From Duganella zoogloeoides (lineage in GTDB: Bacteria > Pseudomonadota > Gammaproteobacteria > Burkholderiales > Burkholderiaceae_D): 64,000 bases of DNA. Numbering within the stretch: position 1 is the stretch's first letter; every line of letters starts with the position of its first letter. The notes beneath the pieces are model-generated. The model was not told where the DNA came from. It ran no database searches and worked only from the letters and a program-made list of their open reading frames with translations. Where the stretch lies: assembly GCF_034479515.1 (NCBI RefSeq), contig NZ_CP140152.1, positions 992,001 through 1,056,000 of the forward strand, in the 5' to 3' direction. The position numbers and the translations under genes are program-made. This document shows positions 27,368 to 36,002 of this stretch, piece after piece.

Positions 27368-27467
27368 ATGGATCCCCGCGTTCGCGAGGATGACGATTCG
27401 AATGCCCGTTGCCGTATTTGGCGCCATCGGCCCGTAATCCGTCATCCCCGCGCAGGCGGGGATCCAT
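27368..27467. repeat. REP-like doublet after the efflux operon
   Basis: Two units of the same ~28-nt palindromic element seen at 9921-10002. The reversed unit (27368-27395) comes first and the forward unit (27440-27467) second, so the pair has opposite polarity to the pdh copy. It occupies most of the 179-nt gap between the efflux operon and the peptidase gene. Confidence 0.85.
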
Positions 27468-27535
27468 GGAACCTGTAAGGCGCCTGCCTCCCGCACCTCG
27501 CTTACAATACCAGCCTCACCCTACCCGAGGTTCGC

Positions 27536-29239
27536 ATGAAAAAAATCCTGCTCCCGCTGACGCTGGTCCTGGCTGTTGTCTCCACCGTCCACGCCGCACC
27601 GGCTACCATCGCCGATTTGAACAAGATGAGCCAGCGCTATGCCCCCGTGGCGCTCACCGCCGACACCAGCAAGCTGTCGGCCGGCGACAAGCAGGCCATC
27701 GTCAAGCTGATCGAAGCGGCCAAGATCATCGACGTGCTGCAACTGCGCCAGCGCTGGTCCGGCAACGAGGCCCTGTGGGCTGCTCTGAAAAAGGACACCA
27801 CGCCGCTGGGCAAGGCGCGCCTCGATTACTTCTGGCTCAACAAGGGTCCCTGGTCCATCCTCGACGATCACCAGTCGTTCCTGCCCGCGCAAATCGGCGG
27901 CATCAAGATCCCGGCGAAGAAGCCCGAAGGCGGCAGCTTCTATCCCGACGACGCCACCAAGGCCCAGCTCGATACCTGGATGAACGCCTTGCCGGCCATC
28001 GACAAGTCGCAGGCGCAGTGGTTCTTCACCGCGATCCGCCGCAACGCCGGCGGCCAGTTCACCACCGTGCCGTATTCGGTCGAGTACCAGCCGGAACTGG
28101 AAAAGGCTGCCGCACTGCTCAAGCAGGCCGCTGCCGCCACCGACAACGCGTCGCTTAAAAAATTCCTCGACCTGCGCGCCGATGCCTTCCTCAGCAACGA
28201 CTATCTCGCTTCCGATTTCGCCTGGATGGATCTCGATTCGCCGGTGGACGTCACCATCGGCCCGTACGAGACCTATAACGACGAACTGTTCGGCTACAAG
28301 GCCGCGTTCGAGGCGTACGTGAATATCCGCGACCAGAAAGAGACGCAAAAGCTCGACTTCTTCGCCCAGCACATGCAGGAGCTGGAAGACAGCCTGCCGA
28401 TCGACGCCCAGTACCGCAACCCGAAAGTGGGGGCTATTGCGCCGATGGTCGTGGTCAACCAGGTCTATGGCGCCGGCGACGGCAACATGGGCGTGCAGAC
28501 GGCCGCCTATAACCTGCCCAACGACGAGCGCATTATCAGCCAGCGCGGCTCCAAGCGCGTGATGCTCAAGAACGTGCAGGAAGCGAAATTCAAATCGACG
28601 CTCACGCCGATTTCGAAACTGGTGCTGCGCGCTGCCGACCAGAAGGACGTCGATTTCGACTCGTTCTTCACCCACATCCTGGCGCACGAAATCACCCACG
28701 GCCTCGGTCCCCACGCCACCACCATCGACGGGAAGGCCTCGACGCCGCGCCAGGACCTGAAGGAAGCCTATTCCACCATCGAGGAAGCCAAAGCCGATAT
28801 CACCGGCCTGTACGTGCTTGACGTGATGATGGGCAAAGGCCAGTTGAAAGGCATCCTAGGGCAGGGCGAGGCGGCCGAACGCAAGCTGTACACGACGTTC
28901 TTGGCATCGGCCTTCCGTACGCTGCACTTCGGCCTGACCGACTCGCACGCGCGCGGCATGGCAATTCAGGTCAACTACCTGCTCGACAAGGGTGGTTTTG
29001 TGTCGCATGGCGACGGCACGTTCTCGGTGGACTTTGCCAGGATCAAGGATGCGGTCAAAGAGCTCGATCGCGAGTTCCTGATGATCGAAGCGACCGGCGA
29101 TTACGCACGCGCCAAGGAGATGATGGCCAAGTACGTGGTGATCCGTCCCGACGTGCAAAAGGCGCTCGACAAGATGAAGTCGGTGCCGAATGACATCCGC
29201 CCGCAGTTCAGGACCGCCAACAGCCTGCTGGCGAAGTAA
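27536..29239 (+). CDS. Exported M49-like (dipeptidyl-peptidase III-related) zinc peptidase
   Basis: 567 residues with a signal peptide (ending VHAAP). The zinc site is HEITH at residues 384-388, and the second family motif is EEAKAD at 416-421, which matches the M49 EECRAD box. Classical dipeptidyl-peptidases III have the six-residue HExxxH; this one has the five-residue form, as reported for some bacterial members. It probably removes N-terminal dipeptides or acts as a related zinc hydrolase in the periplasm. A strong terminator follows, so it is transcribed alone. Confidence 0.82.
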   Translation: MKKILLPLTLVLAVVSTVHAAPATIADLNKMSQRYAPVALTADTSKLSAGDKQAIVKLIEAAKIIDVLQLRQRWSGNEALWAALKKDTTPLGKARLDYFWLNKGPWSILDDHQSFLPAQIGGIKIPAKKPEGGSFYPDDATKAQLDTWMNALPAIDKSQAQWFFTAIRRNAGGQFTTVPYSVEYQPELEKAAALLKQAAAATDNASLKKFLDLRADAFLSNDYLASDFAWMDLDSPVDVTIGPYETYNDELFGYKAAFEAYVNIRDQKETQKLDFFAQHMQELEDSLPIDAQYRNPKVGAIAPMVVVNQVYGAGDGNMGVQTAAYNLPNDERIISQRGSKRVMLKNVQEAKFKSTLTPISKLVLRAADQKDVDFDSFFTHILAHEITHGLGPHATTIDGKASTPRQDLKEAYSTIEEAKADITGLYVLDVMMGKGQLKGILGQGEAAERKLYTTFLASAFRTLHFGLTDSHARGMAIQVNYLLDKGGFVSHGDGTFSVDFARIKDAVKELDREFLMIEATGDYARAKEMMAKYVVIRPDVQKALDKMKSVPNDIRPQFRTANSLLAK

Positions 29240-29245
29240 GGACGA

Positions 29246-29277
29246 CGGGGTTCCGCAACGTTGCGGAATCCCGTTTT
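29246..29277 (+). terminator. Terminator after the M49-like peptidase
   Basis: A 13-bp stem (29246-29258 with 29261-29273, one G-T pair) around a 2-nt centre, followed by TTTT. Confidence 0.88.
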
Positions 29278-29391
29278 AAAACCTCAAGCATTCAACTTTG
29301 CCTACGTAATAATTTACTGTTGTAAGACCTTCCACAAAGCAATAATTATTGCGGTCACCGTGCTACAGTTTTGATCAAGGAAATCGCCACC

Positions 29392-30069
29392 ATGATCAAG
29401 CGCACACTCATCCCTCTCCTGATGTTGTCTTGCAGCCCGGCCTTGGCCGCCGAGCTGACCTCGATGGAAACCCGTTGGCTGACGGCGGGTTTATCCGTGA
29501 TCAATTACGCCAAGCACGACCTCAAGCTGCCGGTCGATATCACCGTGCAGCCGCAGGCGCGCGCCAACGATGTGCCGGTGGCCGTGGGCTACCAGGACGG
29601 CCGCTGCAAGCTGGTGCTGTCCCTGCGCGGCAATCCGCAAGCGGAAGACATCCTCGGCAGCGTGCCCGAAGCACGGCGCCCGCTGATGATCGAAGCCATG
29701 TTTGCCCACGAGATCGCCCACTGCTGGCGCTATGCGCAGGGCGCCTGGCACCAGACCCCATCCGGCTTTGCCCAGGGCGGCGGCGCGCAACCGGCCCAGT
29801 CGCTGCAACAGACCCGGCGCGAAGAGGGGTTCGCCGACCTGGTGGCGCTGGCGTGGACCCAGCAGCGCCATCCCGAGCATTACTCCGACGTGGCCGCCTG
29901 GATGCGGCAGGTACGCGCGCCGGCAGCGGCGGCGGTGGCGTCCGTCGAATCGCACGGCACCATGGCATGGCTGCAACTGGCCAGGACTGGTGACGTCTTC
30001 AACAGCCGGTTGCCGTTGTTCGAGCAGGCGGGCAGCTTGTGGCGCAAGGGGCTTGCAAACGGGGAGTAG
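29392..30069 (+). CDS. Putative exported HEXXH metallopeptidase
   Basis: 225 residues with a signal peptide (ending PALAA). It has HEIAH at residues 106-110 and a likely third-ligand region RREEGFADLVALAW (Glu144/Glu145, Asp149), a gluzincin-like pattern. I cannot place it in a named peptidase family. The ATG at 29392 follows an AAGGA site; an earlier in-frame TTG exists. It lies beside another exported zinc peptidase but is separated from it by a terminator. Confidence 0.7.
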   Translation: MIKRTLIPLLMLSCSPALAAELTSMETRWLTAGLSVINYAKHDLKLPVDITVQPQARANDVPVAVGYQDGRCKLVLSLRGNPQAEDILGSVPEARRPLMIEAMFAHEIAHCWRYAQGAWHQTPSGFAQGGGAQPAQSLQQTRREEGFADLVALAWTQQRHPEHYSDVAAWMRQVRAPAAAAVASVESHGTMAWLQLARTGDVFNSRLPLFEQAGSLWRKGLANGE

Positions 30070-30174
30070 TTGCGAACTCGTCACCATGTCAATTTTGTAC
30101 GCTTCCGCACAGAGAAAAGGGGGGGCGCGCGGTTTAATGTGTCCATCAACCACCACAACACAGAGGGACATATC

Positions 30175-30885
30175 ATGAACAAGCTGCTCTTCCTGGTACT
30201 GGCTAGCGCCACCAGCATGACTTTCGCTGCTACCCCAAAACAAGATACCGTCGCCTACAAGGCCGCCGCCGACCGCGCCGAAGCCAGCTACAAATCCGCC
30301 AAAGCCGCTTGCGATGCGCAATCGGGCAACGCCAAGGATATCTGCGAAGAACAAGCCAAGCTGGACCAAAAGCAGGCTGAACTCGACGCCACCACCAAGT
30401 ACAAGAACGACAAGAACTCGCTGGAAAAAGCCCGTATCGCCGTGGCGGATGCCCGCTATGACCTAGACGAAGAAAAATGCGATGCCATGACCGGCAACGG
30501 CAAAGACAGCTGCAAGAGCACCGCCAAGATGCAGCAAACCGCTGCCATCAACGATGCCAAGGCTGGCAAGCAAGCCGCCGACATCGCCCAGACTGGCGTT
30601 GATTGCAACAACCTGACCGGCGGCGACAAAGTGAGCTGCGAAGCCCGTTCGAAATCCGCGCTGGCCAAGGACGCTGTGGCCGATTCCGTGATCACCACCA
30701 AGATCAAAACCGGCCTGATGGCCGAGCCATCGCTCAAATCGCTGGACGTCAAAGTGGAAACCAACAACGGTAAGGTATCGCTGAGCGGCTTCGTGCCATC
30801 GCAAGCTGAAGCCGACAAGGCTGCCAATGTCGCCCGCAGCGTCAAAGGCGTGCACGACGTGCAAAACTCGCTGCGCGTGAAGTAA
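30175..30885 (+). CDS. Periplasmic BON-domain protein with three Cys-x10-Cys repeats
   Basis: 236 residues with a signal peptide (ending TFAA). Residues 25-160 are Lys/Ala/Asp-rich helix with three copies of a motif C-D/N-x3-5-G-x2-K: Cys46/Cys57, Cys102/Cys113 and Cys144/Cys155, each pair exactly ten residues apart. A C-terminal BON domain (about 168-236, SVITTKIKTGLMAEPSLKS) resembles OsmY and probably binds membrane or ligand. The frame is open upstream; ATG 30175 starts the signal peptide, after an AGAGGGA site. Confidence 0.82.
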   Translation: MNKLLFLVLASATSMTFAATPKQDTVAYKAAADRAEASYKSAKAACDAQSGNAKDICEEQAKLDQKQAELDATTKYKNDKNSLEKARIAVADARYDLDEEKCDAMTGNGKDSCKSTAKMQQTAAINDAKAGKQAADIAQTGVDCNNLTGGDKVSCEARSKSALAKDAVADSVITTKIKTGLMAEPSLKSLDVKVETNNGKVSLSGFVPSQAEADKAANVARSVKGVHDVQNSLRVK

Positions 30886-30907
30886 TCCGCACCGTGTAGC
30901 GTGAACA

Positions 30908-30937
30908 GGGGCCGGTACATCCGGCCCTTTGTTTTGC
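30908..30937 (+). terminator. Terminator after the BON protein
   Basis: A 7-bp GGGCCGG/CCGGCCC stem with a 5-nt loop is followed by TTTGTTTTG. Confidence 0.82.
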
Positions 30938-31007
30938 TTGTATTCATTATGGTCATCATTTAAACTGGCTGCCAGCGTGCCGCCGGCGCGCACGCACGTT
31001 CGAGGTC

Positions 31008-32288
31008 ATGATGTTCGCACTCCGTTTTTCCCATTGGCTGCAGCGGCGCGGCTGGCATTATTCTTGGGTGATCGTCACCGTCACGTTTCTGACCGCGCTG
31101 ACGTCATCGGCTGCGCTCGGGCTGCCCGGCGCCCTGCTGCAACCGCTGTCGCGAGAATTTGGCTGGGATGTCGAGCAGATTTCGTCGGCGCTGGCGATCC
31201 GTTTCGTGCTGTTCGGTTTGATGGGGCCGTTCGCGGCCATCCTGATGGAGCGCTTCGGCCTGCGCGCGGTGGTGGTCACGGCATTGTCGCTGGTGGCTGG
31301 CGGCATGGCGCTGGCCATCGTCATGACGCAGTTCTGGCACCTGATCCTGTTCTGGGGAATCATGCTGGGCATCGGCTCGGGCATGACGGCGCTGGTGCTC
31401 AGCGCGGTGGTCTCGAACCGCTGGTTCGACAGCCATCGCGGGCTGGTGGTCGGCGTGCTTACGGCCAGTTCGGCTACCGGGCAGTTGATCTTCCTGCCGG
31501 TGGGGGCGTGGCTGATCGAACACTTCGGCTGGCGCCTGGCGGTGCTGCCAGTGTTCGTGGCGTGTGCGCTGGTGGCGCTGCTGGTGTGGGCCTTCATGCG
31601 CAACCGGCCCAATGAAGTAGGCCTGGCGCCATATGGCGCGGCGCCCGGCACACCGGTCGCGCCGCTTGCGCCGCCGATGCACGTGACGTTCGCCACGCCG
31701 TTTCATGTGCTGGCCAGCGTGGCGGGCAATCGCGTGTTCTGGATCTTGTTCGGCACCTTCTTCATTTGCGGGCTCAGTACCAATGGCCTGATCCAGACCC
31801 ACTTCATTTCCTTGTGCGGCGACGCCGGTATGGGGGCGGTGCCTGCTGCCTCGGTGCTGGCGATGATGGGCGCCTTCGACCTGGTCGGCACCATCGGCTC
31901 CGGCTGGCTGTCGGACCGCTACGACAACCGCAAACTGCTGCTGATCTACTACGGCTTGCGCGGGCTGTCGCTGTTCTGGCTGCCGTATTCGGAGTTCACG
32001 TTTTATGGGTTGTCGCTGTTCGCCATGTTTTATGGCCTGGACTGGATCGCCACGGTGCCGCCGACGGTGCGGCTGGTGGCCACCACGTTCGGCAAGGAGC
32101 GGGCGGGGATGGTGTTCGGCTGGGTGTTCGCGGGACACCAACTGGGTGCGGCCGTGGCCGCGTGGGGAGCAGGGCGCGTGCGCACCCTGCTGCTGACCTA
32201 CAACCCGGCGCTTTTCACTGCCGGCGCGGCATGCCTGGTGGCCGCCGCATTGGTGATGACGATACGCCGTCGCCCCCGCCAGGACTAA
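31008..32288 (+). CDS. MFS transporter (monocarboxylate/oxalate-formate-like)
   Basis: 426 residues with 12 predicted transmembrane helices and a central cytoplasmic loop. The start HYSWVIVTVTFLTALTSSAALG and the motif-A-like GSGWLSDRYDNRKLLL in the second half fit the oxalate:formate/monocarboxylate branch of MFS. The substrate cannot be told. It stands alone; just past its stop lies the palindrome that carries the IS element. Confidence 0.85.
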   Translation: MMFALRFSHWLQRRGWHYSWVIVTVTFLTALTSSAALGLPGALLQPLSREFGWDVEQISSALAIRFVLFGLMGPFAAILMERFGLRAVVVTALSLVAGGMALAIVMTQFWHLILFWGIMLGIGSGMTALVLSAVVSNRWFDSHRGLVVGVLTASSATGQLIFLPVGAWLIEHFGWRLAVLPVFVACALVALLVWAFMRNRPNEVGLAPYGAAPGTPVAPLAPPMHVTFATPFHVLASVAGNRVFWILFGTFFICGLSTNGLIQTHFISLCGDAGMGAVPAASVLAMMGAFDLVGTIGSGWLSDRYDNRKLLLIYYGLRGLSLFWLPYSEFTFYGLSLFAMFYGLDWIATVPPTVRLVATTFGKERAGMVFGWVFAGHQLGAAVAAWGAGRVRTLLLTYNPALFTAGAACLVAAALVMTIRRRPRQD

Positions 32289-32294
32289 AGTTCG

Positions 32295-32305
32295 GGGTCA
32301 GTGCC
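32295..32305. repeat. Left target-site duplication of the IS4 element
   Basis: GGGTCAGTGCC is repeated directly at 33722-33732 on the other side of the element. Eleven bp is normal for the IS4 family. Confidence 0.88.
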
Positions 32306-33721
32306 TAATGCCGTTAAGTTAAGGATCTAGGCTGACCCGAGTTAGTTGTTGTAAACATGCGCGAAGGCTGTTAACCTTCGCGCCATGCTGTCCGACGCTC
32401 TCCCTTTGACCACATGCGACTTGCCAACTCCGGACTGGGGCCGGCTAGGTGAGCAATTGCCCGTCGAATGGATCTTGGGAGCATTAAATCACACCGGCAA
32501 GGCAAGTATTCGGCAGCGGCGTCTGCCGGCGGAACAGGTAGTCTGGTTGGTCATCGCGCTAGCGATCTACCGACATCGCTCAGTGCGACAAGTGTTGGGT
32601 GAATTGGAACTCGCGCTGCCGGATCTGAAGGACACGTGCGTGACCGATAGCGCTGTAACGCAAGCACGTCAGCGGCTGGGCGAAGAACCGTTGGCGTGGC
32701 TATTTTCAACGTCCGCGCGCCATTGGCAAGTGCAAGATGCCCATCGCTCGGACTTCCACGGCCTCCAGCTTCTTGCTATGGATGGGACGACCCTGAAATT
32801 AGCCGATAGCGCGGAAAACCGGGCGCATTTCGATTCACCACACTTCGCCAACGGCGCTTTGGCCAGTTATCCCCATGCCCGCATGGTGACCCTGGCTGCG
32901 TTGCGCACGCAATTGGTTTTGGCCGCTGATTTTGGTCCCTATAGCAAGGGGGAGATGAGTTTTGCCTTACCGCTGCTCGACGCTATCGCCGACCATTCGC
33001 TGACGGTCTTCGATAAAGGCTTTCTAGCCGCCGAGCTGCTCCATAAACTGCGCACCCAAGGCCAGCAGCGGCATTTCCTGGTGCCGGCCAAGGCCAACAC
33101 ACGGTGGCATCTCGTGAGCGGCGACAGTGACGATGGCATCGTCGAAATGCGCGTTTCCCCACAAGTACGCAAGCGCGACCCCGCCATGCCCGAACAATGG
33201 CAAGCGCGTGCCATTGCAACGAAAGATGCGAAGGGCAACCGGTGCTATTTGCTGACCTCCCTGACGGATCGTCGACGCTTCCCTGCGAAAACCGTCCGTG
33301 ACTGTTATAGCGAACGCTGGCAGATCGAAACGAGTTACCGCGAAATCAAGCAAACCATGATGGGGATGGCCCTGTGCCTGCGCAGCCAAAGTGTCGCAGC
33401 CATCAGGCAGGAAATCTGGGGCATTCTTATTGCCTACAACCTCGTGCGGTTAGAAATGGCGCGCACGGCAGAGCAGGCAAAATGCGCCCCCAATGACGTC
33501 AGCTTTATCTTCGCCCTCGGGATATTTCAGCTCGAGATGTTGCATGCAGCCTCCGAGCGGGCCTTGGGCAACCTACCAGGAACGATCAAACGGATGCGCG
33601 AGAGGATGATCCTCGAACTGAATGTCTATCGACCCGACCGGAAATTCGATCGGGTCACTAAAGCAAAACCGCAACGCTATCCTGAACGCAGGCTCAGGAA
33701 AACCTTAACTTAACGGCAATA
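32306..33721 (+). mobile_element. Complete IS4-family insertion sequence, 1416 bp
   Basis: Terminal inverted repeats of 19 bp with one mismatch (core TGCCGTTAAGTTAAGG at 32309-32324 and 33703-33718) enclose one intact transposase gene. An 11-bp direct repeat flanks it. It sits in the left arm of a ~29-bp inverted repeat whose intact right part is at 33722-33799, so the insertion is later than the palindrome. Base composition is less GC-rich than the neighbours. Confidence 0.93.
32385..33713 (+). CDS. IS4-family DDE transposase
   Basis: 442 residues, apparently intact. DDE elements: LLAMDGTTLKL (first Asp), TVFDKGFLAAELL (second Asp) and the IS4 signature Y-x2-R-x3-E-x6-K in YSERWQIETSYREIK. 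The N-terminal domain (VEWILGALNHTG, RRLPAEQVVWLVIALAIYRH) is typical of this group. The gene ends 8 nt from the right end of the element. Confidence 0.95.
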   Translation: MLSDALPLTTCDLPTPDWGRLGEQLPVEWILGALNHTGKASIRQRRLPAEQVVWLVIALAIYRHRSVRQVLGELELALPDLKDTCVTDSAVTQARQRLGEEPLAWLFSTSARHWQVQDAHRSDFHGLQLLAMDGTTLKLADSAENRAHFDSPHFANGALASYPHARMVTLAALRTQLVLAADFGPYSKGEMSFALPLLDAIADHSLTVFDKGFLAAELLHKLRTQGQQRHFLVPAKANTRWHLVSGDSDDGIVEMRVSPQVRKRDPAMPEQWQARAIATKDAKGNRCYLLTSLTDRRRFPAKTVRDCYSERWQIETSYREIKQTMMGMALCLRSQSVAAIRQEIWGILIAYNLVRLEMARTAEQAKCAPNDVSFIFALGIFQLEMLHAASERALGNLPGTIKRMRERMILELNVYRPDRKFDRVTKAKPQRYPERRLRKTLT

Positions 33722-33799
33722 GGGTCAGTGCCGACATTCGGACACGGCCTCAAGCATTAAATGATGAGCTCGTGTCCGAATGTCGGCACTGACCCCGAA
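33722..33799. repeat. Long inverted repeat interrupted by the IS element
   Basis: Perfect 25-nt arms at 33722-33746 and 33771-33795 with a 24-nt spacer that itself can pair in part. The right arm continues to 33799. The matching outer part of the left arm, TTCGGGGTCAGTGCC, is at 32291-32305, beyond the IS. Before the insertion the arms would have been at least 29 bp. It lies between convergent genes and may act as an RNA hairpin or REP-like element. Confidence 0.9.
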
Positions 33800-33804
33800 G
33801 TTGT

Positions 33805-35916
33805 TTAGTTCAGGTACTTGGCGAGCCAGCCGTGCACTTCGTTGTAGAAATAGCGGCTGTTTTCGCCCTTGAGGATCCAGTGGTTTTCTTCGGGGAAGAC
33901 CAGCAGTTTGCTCGGCACGTTCAAGCGCTGCTGGGTGGCAAAGTTCATCAGCGCGTTGTTGGCCGGTACGCGATAATCGAGTTCGCCCACCGAGATCAGG
34001 ATTGGCGTGGTGAAGCCGGTGCCCTTGGCGTGGTTCCCGCCTTGCATCACCGGGCTCTGGTCGCGCCACACGGGCAGGTTTTCCCAGACCGGACCGCCGC
34101 TGTTCACTTCGCGGCCGTAAATGCTGTCGCTGGTCCCCCACTGCATGATCAGGTCCATCTCGCCCGCATGCGAGACAATCGCTTTATAACGCGTGGTGGT
34201 CGCCTGCAGCCAGTTGGCCAGGTGGCCGCCGTAGCTGGCGCCCCCGGCGGCCAGCTTGCTGCCGTCAACGTAGCTGTATTTTTTGATGGCTTCGTCCACC
34301 GCCTCGTTCAGCTCCTCCGCCGGACCTTTTAAAGGATCGCCCTGGATCGCGCGCGCGAATTCCTCGCCGTAGCCGGTCGAACCCTTGTAGTCGGTGAGCA
34401 GCACCACGTAGCCGGGCTTGGCCAGCAGGTGGTAGTTCCAGCGCAGCACGAACTGGTCGCGCCACATATTGGCGGCGCCGCCGTGGATCACCGAGAACAG
34501 CGGATATTTTTTGGCCGGGTCGAAGTTGGCCGGCTTGATGATCATGTTGTGGATCATGCGGCCATCCTTGGACTTGAACCAGAAGTGCTCGGGCGCCTGC
34601 CAGTCGATGGCCGCCGCGCGCTCGACGTTGAACGACGTCAGGCGCTTGGGCGTGCCATTGAACGAATACACCTCGGGTGGATTGATGGCCGACTCCCACA
34701 CGCCTACCAAGGCCTTGCCGCCAGCGTTGAACGATCCGATGGCGCCGGTGGCGGGCGAATTCTCCGCGCGTAGGTCGCTGCCGTCGTACTTGATCGAGTG
34801 CAGTTGCTCGAGGCCCGCGTGCTCGTAGCTGAACACGATGCGGTTCGCGCCATCGGGCAGGGCAAAGCGCGAGATCGAGCGGTCGAGCGACGCGGTCAGG
34901 ATTGTTGGCGCCGGGTTGGTCACCGGCCAGGCCAGGCTGGCCAGGCGCGAGACGTCATACACCTTGCCCGGCGCTTCCTCTTCGGTCAGCGCGAACAGGG
35001 TCTTGCCGTCGCGGCTGAACTTGAGTGCCTTGTAACTGTGCTTGTCCTGGGTGAGCTGCTGCGCCTCGCCGCCGGCTGCCGGCAGCGCGAAGATTTGCGT
35101 GTAGCCGGATGCGCGCGCCGCCTCGTCGCGGTTGGTGGAGGCCGAGAAGACGATGGTCTTGCCGTCTTGCGACCAGATGGCGTCGAGCGACTGGCCCTCG
35201 TCGCCCTGGCCGCCGCCGAAGCCCGGCATTTGCGCCAGCCTGGTGCCGGCCAGGACATCGCGCGGCAGGGCGCCGACCGCGGCATCCATCACGAACAGGC
35301 GCACTTTTTTATCGTCGAGCCACTTGTCGAAGAAGCGCGGCGGGAAGGTCTCGTAGGCGCGCACGTTGTACTTGCGGTCCTTGCGTTCCTTGGCGATGCG
35401 CTTGTTGTCTTCCTCGCTGGCCGCGTCGGGGAAGACGTCGCTGACGAACAGCAGTTGCTTGCCATCGGGGCTGAACTTGGGCGTGCGTGCGCCAAGGGTG
35501 AGGGTGGTAAGGCGCTGGGCTTCGCCGCCGCCGGCGATGTCGATGCGGTAGATCTGGCCGGCGTCGTCGCCTTCGCGCTTGGCCGTAAACACCAGTTGGC
35601 GGCTGTCGGGCGACCAGTTGACGGCACCTTCGCCGCCCTTGCTGAAGGTCAGGCGGCGTGACGCGCTGTCGTCATTGAGCGACTTGATCCACAGGTCCGA
35701 CCATTGTTCCTTGCTGTCGTAGGCCGGATCGGTGACGGAAAACACCGCCCACTTGCCGTCCGGGCTGACGGTCGGCGCGCCCACGCGCTTCATCAGCCAC
35801 ACGTCTTCGTGGGTGATGGCGCGCTTGGCGGCCGGCGCTTCGGCAGCCGCCTGTGACGGGCCGGCGAGCACGGTGGCAAGGGCAAAGGCAAGAACGGAAA
35901 GTCGCGGTATGGTCAT
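33805..35916 (-). CDS. Exported S9-family serine peptidase (acylaminoacyl/dipeptidyl peptidase-like)
   Basis: 703 residues. A signal peptide (ending SQAAA), a seven-bladed WD40/TolB-like propeller with repeats such as PDGKWAVFSV and PDGKQLLFVS, then an alpha/beta hydrolase domain. The catalytic Ser561 is in GGASYGGHL, the Asp is in ISVGELDYRVP, and the His is in PEENHWI near the C-terminus. It cleaves oligopeptides in the periplasm; the exact preference is unknown. Start at ATG 35916; the preceding TTG codon is also in frame. Confidence 0.92.
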   Translation of the reverse strand: MTIPRLSVLAFALATVLAGPSQAAAEAPAAKRAITHEDVWLMKRVGAPTVSPDGKWAVFSVTDPAYDSKEQWSDLWIKSLNDDSASRRLTFSKGGEGAVNWSPDSRQLVFTAKREGDDAGQIYRIDIAGGGEAQRLTTLTLGARTPKFSPDGKQLLFVSDVFPDAASEEDNKRIAKERKDRKYNVRAYETFPPRFFDKWLDDKKVRLFVMDAAVGALPRDVLAGTRLAQMPGFGGGQGDEGQSLDAIWSQDGKTIVFSASTNRDEAARASGYTQIFALPAAGGEAQQLTQDKHSYKALKFSRDGKTLFALTEEEAPGKVYDVSRLASLAWPVTNPAPTILTASLDRSISRFALPDGANRIVFSYEHAGLEQLHSIKYDGSDLRAENSPATGAIGSFNAGGKALVGVWESAINPPEVYSFNGTPKRLTSFNVERAAAIDWQAPEHFWFKSKDGRMIHNMIIKPANFDPAKKYPLFSVIHGGAANMWRDQFVLRWNYHLLAKPGYVVLLTDYKGSTGYGEEFARAIQGDPLKGPAEELNEAVDEAIKKYSYVDGSKLAAGGASYGGHLANWLQATTTRYKAIVSHAGEMDLIMQWGTSDSIYGREVNSGGPVWENLPVWRDQSPVMQGGNHAKGTGFTTPILISVGELDYRVPANNALMNFATQQRLNVPSKLLVFPEENHWILKGENSRYFYNEVHGWLAKYLN

Positions 35917-36002
35917 CAAAACAGTCGCCCAGTAAAAAGTTAAAAAGCGATAGTGACCAATACTGCCGGTGCTGTCAATTCGGGCTTGTCATCGTGCGGC
36001 GG

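Noticed and set aside
32289..33804. Larger genomic island around the IS element
   Set aside because: Flanking genes look like core genes with native composition, and only the single IS and the palindrome are present.
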